DNA of 6,213 nucleotides from Bdellovibrionales bacterium. Lineage in GTDB: Bacteria; Bdellovibrionota_G; JALEGL01; JAGRAY01. A program made the translations under genes and the position numbers. The notes below the pieces were generated by a model, which was given only the letters and a program-made list of their open reading frames with translations, was not told the DNA's origin and searched no databases. Shown here piece after piece: positions 1-6,100 of this stretch (positions are counted from its first letter, which is position 1; the number at the start of each line of letters is the position of its first letter). Location of the stretch: positions 1 through 6,213 of the forward strand of contig JAGRAY010000105.1 of assembly GCA_020434375.1 (NCBI GenBank). Direction: 5' to 3'.

Positions 1-527
1 GAGGTTCCAACGGTTCTGGAAAGACAACTTTGTTGAAGATGTTGTCTGGAATGATTCGGCCAACCAAAGGTAGAATAACCTTTGGTGACAAAGATATTTG
101 GGATGATATCGATGAATTTCGGAAGAAAGTAGGGGTCGTGTTTGAAGAACCTATGCTGTTTTCTGATGCTACGCTTTTGGAAAACTTGAGATTTGTAATG
201 ACGCTTTATGGTTGCACAAATGTCGAGGCTCATATTGAGAAATGGGTAAATGAGTTTAAATTGTCACATCAATTGCACGAGCCTTTTAAGTATTTATCGA
301 GAGGTGAACGTCAGAAGGCATCACTCATTAGAGCATTTGCACCTGATCCAGAACTTCTTATTTTTGATGAACCCCTTACCAGTTTGGATATCGAGTCTCG
401 ACAGATGATCCTAAATGCTTTTGAAAATAGCACACAAACTCTTGTTGTTTCATCTCATGAGCCAATGATATTTTCAAAACGAAATGCAGTAACGATTGAT
501 ATGAATCACGAAAGGGTTCGTTTGTGA
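1..527 (+). CDS. ccmA: CcmA-like haem exporter ABC ATPase, 5' partial
   Basis: ATP-binding subunit of the CcmAB(CD) ABC module of System I cytochrome c maturation; in the known system ATP hydrolysis releases holo-CcmE from CcmC/CcmD on the inner membrane. The frame is open at the window edge and starts inside Walker A (GSNGSGKTT, nt 3-29), so about 35-40 N-terminal residues are missing if it has the usual length. Seen in order: Q-loop region GVVFEEP (about nt 132-152), signature LSRGERQ (294-314), Walker B LLIFDEP with catalytic Glu at 369-371, D-loop SLD, and H-loop SSHE with His at 456-458. The Q-loop Gln is Glu and the signature departs from LSGGQ, as also happens in some ABC-2 type exporters. 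The ATPase assignment is certain. The CcmA name rests mainly on the downstream ccmB-ccmC-ccmD order, since the protein alone could be another ABC-2-type ATPase. Its stop overlaps the ccmB start by 4 nt (GTGA). Confidence 0.88.
   Translation, partial: GSNGSGKTTLLKMLSGMIRPTKGRITFGDKDIWDDIDEFRKKVGVVFEEPMLFSDATLLENLRFVMTLYGCTNVEAHIEKWVNEFKLSHQLHEPFKYLSRGERQKASLIRAFAPDPELLIFDEPLTSLDIESRQMILNAFENSTQTLVVSSHEPMIFSKRNAVTIDMNHERVRL
63..86 (+). repeat. Perfect 9-bp inverted repeat inside ccmA
   Basis: ACCAAAGGT (63-71) and ACCTTTGGT (78-86) are exact reverse complements around the 6-nt loop AGAATA. It lies in coding sequence shortly after Walker A. No function is evident and chance is possible. Confidence 0.45.
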
Positions 528-1192
528 GTCTTTCGGCATTTTGGAACATATTTTGCTTTTTGATTCGTGCAGAGATTAAAGCCAAGCAGGTTTTTATCTC
601 TGCCAGCCTTTTTGTATTGCTCTGTGTATTTATTTTTTATTTTTCGTTTAACGCATCTCAAATACCAAGTGTCAATTTGATCTCAGGTGTTCTTTGGATA
701 ACGTATATGTTTTTTGTGAGTAACTTGATCTCGAATTTATACCAACGTCTGGTCGCCGGAGGTTTTATGAGTGGTATTCAGATGACCGGATGTGGTGCTA
801 CCACGTTGTTTTTTTCCATATGTGGATTTGTCTTGTGTATGGTTTTGATACAATCCATTGCTCTCATATTGATATTCGATTTATTTTTTCAGATGTCTGT
901 AGATATCGGTCAAATAAGAATTTTGACGATTGTGACAATAACAAGCTTTGGTGTGTGCTCCTCGGCTTTATTTCTTATGGAAGTTCTTCAGAATGTTAGA
1001 TTGAAAGATATTCTGTTTCCGATTCTATATCTTCCTATTAATATGCCTTTGATGATGGCTTCTGTGAAGGCAACAAAATTAAATATTGTGAGCTTGGAAA
1101 TTCGATCACTTTCGTTCCTAGTTGGAATGAATTTGGTTTTATTTGTTACGAGTTGGTTGCTTTATGATGTTATGAAGGAAGAACTGGCATGA
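524..1192 (+). CDS. ccmB: CcmB-like haem exporter membrane protein
   Basis: Membrane partner of CcmA in the cytochrome c maturation ABC module. The 222 residues match the usual CcmB length of about 220. About six hydrophobic helices are visible, near residues 23-42, 51-70, 93-123, 131-151, 163-181 and 196-214. An Arg/Lys-Asp then Pro/Leu-rich stretch (RLKDILFPILYLPINMPL, 159-176) matches the conserved late loop and helix of the family. The GTG start at 524 is chosen because it overlaps the ccmA stop (GTGA) and has an AAAGGG ribosome-binding site at 511-516, 7 nt upstream; no better start lies nearby. This implies translational coupling. Sequence similarity to well-known CcmB proteins is only moderate by eye, so the name depends partly on position between an ABC ATPase and ccmC. 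Confidence 0.86.
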   Translation: MSLSAFWNIFCFLIRAEIKAKQVFISASLFVLLCVFIFYFSFNASQIPSVNLISGVLWITYMFFVSNLISNLYQRLVAGGFMSGIQMTGCGATTLFFSICGFVLCMVLIQSIALILIFDLFFQMSVDIGQIRILTIVTITSFGVCSSALFLMEVLQNVRLKDILFPILYLPINMPLMMASVKATKLNIVSLEIRSLSFLVGMNLVLFVTSWLLYDVMKEELA

Positions 1193-1842
1193 AAGTATTG
1201 TTTGTAATCACGGCGTGTTTTATTTTTGGTGCGTTTTCTATGGTGTTTTTTTATGCACCTTCGGAAGCAACGCAAGGTATCGTTCAGAAAATATTTTATA
1301 TTCACGTTTCAAGTGCGATGACAATGTATCTGGGGTTTTTTATAACGTTCCTATCTGGATTAATGTATCTTGGCGAGCGACGTTTGCTATGGGATGAAGT
1401 TGCGAGTTCTTGTGCTGAGGTCGCTTGGGTGTTTTGTTCGATAGTACTGCTTACAGGACCTATTTGGGCCAAGCCTATTTGGGGTACCTGGTGGACTTGG
1501 GAGCCACGGTTGACAACAACTTTTCTCTTGTGGCTGATGTATTCTGCTTATTTGTTTACCAGAAGTGCGATGGAGGATTCGTCAAAAAAGCCATTGGTTT
1601 CTGCAGTTATTGGGATTGTTGCATTTATCGATGTGCCTTTGATTCACTATTCTGTTAAACTTTGGAGAGGTATTCATCCGTCTGTAGTCTCTACTAAAGG
1701 AGGCTTACCTTATTCGATGAAGTTAACGCTAGCCGTGTGCACAATAGCATTTTTTCTTTTGTTTTTTGTTGTTAGTTTCTATCGATTCAGATTAGAGCAA
1801 TGTAAAAATCGACTAAAATATATGATAGAAGAAGGGAATTAG
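1189..1842 (+). CDS. ccmC: CcmC haem-handling protein (WWD family)
   Basis: Inner-membrane protein that presents haem to the chaperone CcmE in System I cytochrome c maturation. The 217 residues have six predicted helices. The diagnostic periplasmic tryptophan-rich loop is present (WGTWWTWEPRLT, residues 98-109). Two histidines sit where the axial haem ligands of Escherichia coli CcmC (His60, His184) lie: His39 in YIHVSSA and His153 in PLIHYSVKLW. GIHP at 161-164 fits the conserved segment after the second His. The usual Asp of the WWD motif is Glu105 here. The protein is shorter at the N-terminus than E. coli CcmC, with the first helix starting almost at Met1. The ATG overlaps the ccmB stop (ATGA) and is preceded by AAGGAAG at 1175-1181. 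This is the most secure assignment in the operon. CcsA/CcmF share the WWD motif but are larger and differ in layout. Confidence 0.94.
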   Translation: MKVLFVITACFIFGAFSMVFFYAPSEATQGIVQKIFYIHVSSAMTMYLGFFITFLSGLMYLGERRLLWDEVASSCAEVAWVFCSIVLLTGPIWAKPIWGTWWTWEPRLTTTFLLWLMYSAYLFTRSAMEDSSKKPLVSAVIGIVAFIDVPLIHYSVKLWRGIHPSVVSTKGGLPYSMKLTLAVCTIAFFLLFFVVSFYRFRLEQCKNRLKYMIEEGN

Positions 1843-1848
1843 GCATCG

Positions 1849-1983
1849 ATGATTTATTTTGTCAGTGGGTACTTAGTATTTTTGGGAGTTTTATTTTTAT
1901 ATCTCTTTAAAATATCAAAAGATTTAGGCGTGATAAGTGTTAAACTAGGCGAGCTCGAATCTCGAGTAATGAATGATCATTAA
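1849..1983 (+). CDS. ccmD: CcmD-like small haem exporter protein
   Basis: A 44-codon gene starting 6 nt after the ccmC stop. CcmD is a small single-helix protein that binds CcmC and helps release holo-CcmE. The translation has a short N-terminus (MIYFVSGYL), one hydrophobic helix at about residues 4-20, a basic junction (FKISK), then a polar tail with a short helical LGELESRV stretch. This is the usual CcmD layout of a helix followed by a charged, heptad-like tail. A purine-rich AGAAGAAGGG lies at 1827-1836 and a closer AGG at 1841-1843, both upstream of the ATG. CcmD sequences are poorly conserved, so the call rests on size, topology and position after ccmC. It is the last gene of the operon: the next gene is convergent and ends 15 nt away. 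Confidence 0.75.
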   Translation: MIYFVSGYLVFLGVLFLYLFKISKDLGVISVKLGELESRVMNDH

Positions 1984-1998
1984 TTTAAACTATTTAAT
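1984..1998. other. Short convergent intergenic gap, ccmD and beta-barrel gene
   Basis: Only 15 A+T-rich bases separate the two stop codons of the convergent genes. No hairpin followed by a T-run is visible here for either strand. A 5-bp stem (CTCGA/TCGAG, 1954-1966) and a 10-bp palindrome (AATGATCATT, 1972-1981) lie inside the end of ccmD but lack a T-tract. Termination may therefore be Rho-dependent, or the transcripts may overlap. Confidence 0.5.
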
Positions 1999-2898
1999 CT
2001 AAAATATTGCATAGTTGATCGCAATATTAGCCGTTATTCCTTCAGGGTTATTTCGTACGTATTGATTTCTCACGAATGATTTGTGAGCAATAGTTGTTGT
2101 CGCCGCCAAATGGTCGTTAAATGAATAGTTAATATCCAAGCTAGCAATCATCATTCCGGCACGATTTGGTAGGTCGTCTTGAGCAAAGTTAGAATCCATA
2201 ATTGAAATAAGACAATTTGCTGCGATATTCAGTCTTTTTGAAATATGAAACAGGCTGCTTAATCGCGCTTCTTTTCTAGTTTGACTGCCATAGAGTCCAG
2301 AATTTTCACCCGTACTTTCTACACGTTGAGATAGGTCCATTTTTATAAGGGTGTTTTTTGTTTGATGTGATAGTGAAAAACCTCCCAGAGGCAAAAAGCT
2401 GACGCTGCCTTGATCCGAGTAATGGCATGTTGAAAATCCACTATAAATTGAGAACCTTAGGTGTGGAGACAAGTTTCTTTCAATGCCGTTAAATAGGCTC
2501 ACAGTCATTTGTCTGTAAAAATTTATGTTTTCCAAGCCGTTTAATTTTTCAATATCTTGATATGAGTCAGAAAAATCCATTCCCGAAAAAAGAAGGTTTC
2601 CAAATGGATCTCTTTTAGAAAGCTTAGCTTGGATCGATTTTTCTATTGTTCGGTCGAATCGAAAGTCACCATAATTTCTTGTCATGCCTTCTAGAAATGA
2701 AGCAGAGAAAGCTATGTGATTGCTTGTTTCACCGCTGATTGTGTTGTAGATTTTTAAGCCGCCATCGTGCGAAAACAGTCCAAATGTGTTTTTGTGAGTG
2801 TCACTCATTCGATTCAATACTTCGAAAGAAGCGTTTTGGCCAAAGGCTGTCGAAATGCCGGATATCATTACAATGTAAAAAAGAAGCCTGAGTTTCAT
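1999..2898 (-). CDS. Predicted outer-membrane beta-barrel protein, unknown family
   Basis: An exported protein of about 299 residues that I do not recognise. The start is placed at the ATG at 2898-2896 because it gives a compact Sec signal peptide: MKLRL, a hydrophobic core, then an AFG-Q-like cleavage site near residue 21. A TTG 21 nt upstream would add seven residues and has no ribosome-binding site; the ATG has none that is clear either. The mature part has no Cys-rich or catalytic motif. It shows repeated alternating polar/hydrophobic runs typical of barrel strands, for example HLRFSIYSGF, GGFSLSHQ, RLNIAANCLISIM, ASLDINYSF and HLAATTTIAHK. It ends in NIAINYAIF, with a terminal Phe and alternating aromatic/hydrophobic residues like the C-terminal beta-signal recognised by BamA. 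A surface protein or porin-like role is possible, but substrate and function cannot be read from the sequence. The gene converges on the ccm operon. Confidence 0.72.
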   Translation of the reverse strand: MKLRLLFYIVMISGISTAFGQNASFEVLNRMSDTHKNTFGLFSHDGGLKIYNTISGETSNHIAFSASFLEGMTRNYGDFRFDRTIEKSIQAKLSKRDPFGNLLFSGMDFSDSYQDIEKLNGLENINFYRQMTVSLFNGIERNLSPHLRFSIYSGFSTCHYSDQGSVSFLPLGGFSLSHQTKNTLIKMDLSQRVESTGENSGLYGSQTRKEARLSSLFHISKRLNIAANCLISIMDSNFAQDDLPNRAGMMIASLDINYSFNDHLAATTTIAHKSFVRNQYVRNNPEGITANIAINYAIF

Positions 2899-3015
2899 GT
2901 GACTTAATAGGTAAAGCAATTAGAGTGCCAAAAGCCGCATTAAATACCATTTTTAACTAGCTGAAGTTATTGTATTATTTTGAACGTCTCAAACGAAGTG
3001 TGCCTAAAATTAGCT

Positions 3016-3049
3016 TAGTGAGAACCATAGTGAGCTATTTTTCCTCACT
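3016..3049 (+). repeat. TAGTGAG direct repeat with inverted core (possible operator)
   Basis: TAGTGAG occurs at 3016-3022 and again at 3028-3034, a 12-nt spacing close to one helical turn. The inverted core CTCACT lies at 3044-3049, so the second copy can also form a 6-bp stem with a 9-nt loop. The location upstream of the large TPR gene makes a regulator-binding site conceivable. No known operator is recognised, and chance is not excluded in so short a motif. Confidence 0.3.
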
Positions 3050-3065
3050 TTCTAGCAGCATTTAG

Positions 3066-3081
3066 AGCTACTCTTGTAGCT
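3066..3081 (+). repeat. Small hairpin in the upstream region
   Basis: AGCTAC (3066-3071) and GTAGCT (3076-3081) form a perfect 6-bp stem around a TCTT loop. The sequence downstream is T-rich (TTGATTTCTTTCATT) but not a continuous T-run, so a classical intrinsic terminator is not supported. If transcription starts upstream it would fold in the 5' leader of the TPR gene. Confidence 0.3.
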
Positions 3082-3091
3082 ACTTGATTTC

Positions 3092-3119
3092 TTTCATTAT
3101 TTTAGTCCTTCTGTACAAT
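3092..3119 (+). promoter_or_regulatory. Candidate sigma70-type promoter for the TPR gene
   Basis: TACAAT at 3114-3119 matches the -10 consensus at five of six bases. A weak TTTCAT at 3092-3097 lies 16 nt upstream as a possible -35. Transcription would start near 3126, about 20 nt before the proposed GTG start, giving a short leader with little room for a ribosome-binding site. An alternative pair further upstream is TTGAAC (2980-2985) with TAAAAT (3005-3010), but its 19-nt spacing is long. Confidence 0.28.
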
Positions 3120-3144
3120 AAAAAAGTTAGAAAAAATTTTCATA

Positions 3145-6100
3145 GTGAAACAGTTTTTCGTGAAAAATTTGCGTACGAACCGCCTCTTATTAATTTGCTT
3201 TGCAGGATTGAGCCTAACTCAACAGGCGTTGGCGACAATTCGGGTCGGATTCGCGCCAACAATAGGTACAACGTCTCAGCCTAAAATATTATATGGCATT
3301 GAGCAGGTTGTGCGTGCTGATATTGCTCAAACCGGAGAATTCGAACCCGTCAGAAATCCTGGAATTTTAGGCAAATTTCGATTGGACTCTTCCAGCGAGG
3401 CGGCTGGAGTTGCAGATGTTGTTGTGCAATTAGCCGCAAGAGATACATTCGATCATCTAGAGATTATCGTGAGAGCAACAGATCCAAGCACGGGATACAA
3501 TCTTGGTAGTCAAAGAGTTGAAGGGCAGTTTCAAAATGTAAAGTTACTCCAGGATCGCGTATCATCTGCCGTATTTACGGTTTTGCGCTCTAGTGTTCCT
3601 CCAACAAAACAAACTCAAATTTTCAAAGGCCATATCAAAGAAGCATCAACTCTACATATGTTGGGAGACGTTGAAGCAAGTCTCGATAAAAGTGATATGT
3701 CGGCAGCTCTTGAAGCTTTGTCCGAAGCAAGAGAAAAAAATCCTGAGTCTTCTGTGACCAAATATCATCTTGAAACCTTAGGCACAGAATATCTGAAAAA
3801 TGCAAAAGCAGCTGATGACAGGGGTTATGCCTATCTATACTTACGGGACCTTGAAAAGTCACTTAAAGAATTTGACGTTGCACTGAAAGCAAACCCTAAA
3901 AATCAGAGAGCTTTGCTGGGTAAAGCAGAGGCTTTTATGTTGCTTGGACGAACTGGAGAAGCTGCTGAGTATTTGAAACAAGCTCAACTTAGAGATCCAA
4001 GAAATCCAAAAATTTCAAATATGCTAGGCAAAATTTATATGGCCTATGGAAAAAGAGATCTAGCTATTTCCCAATACGAGAGTGCATCTAAGCAGGGATC
4101 ACAAGATCCAGGAATTTACGAAAGTTTGGGGCATGCCTATGCTCGAAAAAACCAACTTAATAATGCGTCGGCTGCATTTATTAAAGCAGCCGACTTGTCT
4201 CAAGCCACCTCTGACTTTAGAACCGCGCGTATTCTATACGCTAAAGCAGGAAAAATTAATCCAAATGCCAACGTCGTAAATAAGGAAATAGAAGTACTCA
4301 TTAAAATGGGTGAACTTGATTTGGCAATGAGTATTTTGAATCGACGAATTATTGAAAGACCAGATAATGACTACTACCGAGCTAAAGTTGGTCAAATCTT
4401 CATGCTCAAAAATCAACCTGATCTTGCACTGAAAAGATTAAAAGAAGCTTATGAGATGAATCCCAGAAGTTACGAAGCCAATTTGTATATGGGTGTTATT
4501 TATAAACTCCACTATAGAAATCCCAATCAAGCCATCAAGTTTCTTGAAGCCGCACTTAATGTGAAACCAGAAGAAGTTGATGCAGGTCTGATGCTTGCTG
4601 AGCTTTATCTAGAACAAGATAAAACAGTTTCGGCAACTGTTTTGCTTGAAAAGCTAATTAGAATTCATCCCCATCATGTCGAGTTAAAATTACGACTTGG
4701 CGATGCCTTCTACAGGCACGAAAATTATGCAAGTGCAAAGGCCGCCTATAGCAAGGTCATAGAAATTATTCCAGATCATCTTGAAGCACATGAGGGTTTG
4801 GCCAAGGTTTATATTCAGCAAGGTGATGTAACTGAAGCCTTAGCAGAATTAGATAAAGTATATGCACTTGATGCCACGGGTAATTACTTTGTGCGGGAAG
4901 GGGTTGCGCTACTTGAAAAACTTACGTCTCGGAAACTCATTGAATTAAGTTTACGTTTTCCAAAAATGGTCTCGAATGGTACGCGCGATATTTTTATTAA
5001 CCAGATTGCTGTTGTGCCGCTCGAATATAGAAATAGTTGGGATGATTATCTCAAAGATTGGTTTTCTATTTATGTGGTTGATCGAGAAAGACTTCGCAAA
5101 GAATTGGAAATCGCAATCTATTCGCGATATCGAATTATTCGACCTTTAAAATTCAAATATACAACCATTTCAAAATCGGAATTTAATACGCCAGCTTCTA
5201 TGGAGGCGTTGGCAAAAGATGTACAGGCCGACGGTATCTTTGTATTCGATATTTTGAACTCCAAACGTGGCCCAAATACCGATCAGGTCAAAGTGGATCT
5301 CATGTTGTTTTCTTCAATTGATGGGTCGCTGCATGGCATTCCGGATCCCAACACAATTGAACCAGCTTTTTATCCAAAAAATACGATTATTGTTCTAAAT
5401 AAAAAAGCGCCAGGAGCATATCTTTTGTGTCTTTGTCTGTTTGGTATTCCATTTTTCTATTTTGGCGTGTACCGGGTCAGAAAGAGAGGATGGGGCACTG
5501 TCAAAGTTGTTGTCAATTATGATCCAAAGTTGGAAAGCTTTTTAACCTTAAAGCTTTCCACGAAAGAAGAATCTCTAAACTCGTCAGATCAATTTATTGT
5601 GCGAGACAAAGAAAAGTATAAAAAGAAAAAATATAAAGAACTCCTCAAACAAAAAGGTACTTGGGTTAAGCAAATGGTTGGAAGGACTACAGTGTTTGAA
5701 AAGGTTCCCGCGCGAGATTACTATTGTTATTTATTTGGCACTATAGAGGATACAGGACTAACAAAGAAAACTGTTGGTAATTATTCGATGGCTCAGAAAA
5801 TTACACTAGGGAAAGGTGAATTTAAGGAAGTCATCTTTGAGCTTGAAAAAAAGGAAGCCTATGTAACAGTGTTTGTTCTAAATAATGAATCGTTTATTTC
5901 TGGAGCGGAAATCAGGTGTTCAAATTCTTCAGAAATGAAATTTTCTAGAGGTGATACGGGGACGTTTTTCTATCTACCTGTGGGCGATCATACTATTTCT
6001 GTGAACCATGAGGGCAAGACATATAGTCAAAAAATTTTGATACGAGATCTTCAAGATCGAACTATTCACTTCGATTTGCGTGACGTCGACTTGCTTTTAG

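Larger units (their letters stand above)
2899..3144. other. Divergent intergenic region with presumed promoters
   Basis: This stretch of 246 bases separates the beta-barrel gene (reading left) from the large TPR gene (reading right). I see no gene in it; the frame of the TPR gene has a stop at 3103-3105. It is A+T-rich and should contain promoters for both directions. On the minus strand TACAAT (complement of 2969-2974) could serve as a -10 box for the beta-barrel gene, but no good -35 lies at the right distance. The plus-strand candidates are listed separately. Neither flanking start codon has a clear Shine-Dalgarno sequence. Confidence 0.6.

Noticed and set aside
376..585. Minus-strand open frame opposite ccmA/ccmB
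   Set aside because: It lies antisense across well-supported ABC transporter codons, including Walker B and the H-loop, and resembles nothing recognisable.
1950..1981. Intrinsic terminator at the end of ccmD
   Set aside because: The stem is only 5 bp and the nearby palindrome has no T-run on either strand, so it does not qualify.
2835..2844. Palindrome TTTGGCCAAA in the beta-barrel gene
   Set aside because: A single 10-bp palindrome in coding sequence is expected by chance and nothing supports a role.
2896..2919. TTG at 2919-2917 as the start of the beta-barrel gene
   Set aside because: It adds residues before an already complete signal peptide and has no ribosome-binding site; the ATG at 2898 is simpler.
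3184..3234. Lipoprotein signal in the TPR protein (Cys18 in LLLIC)
   Set aside because: The residue before the Cys is Ile rather than Gly, Ala or Ser, and a good signal peptidase I site (ALA) follows further on.
3084..3284. A 66-codon frame with a hydrophobic start overlapping the beginning of the TPR gene
   Set aside because: It overlaps the signal peptide and TolB-like codons of the long open frame in another phase, and its later part has no protein-like pattern; the long frame has clear domain structure.
3635..3862. Minus-strand open frame opposite the TPR array
   Set aside because: It is fully antisense to coherent TPR coding sequence, with no recognisable protein features.
4082..4416. 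Two short frames, one on each strand, inside the TPR array
   Set aside because: Both are out of phase with the continuous TPR reading frame and show no domain, signal or ribosome-binding site of note.
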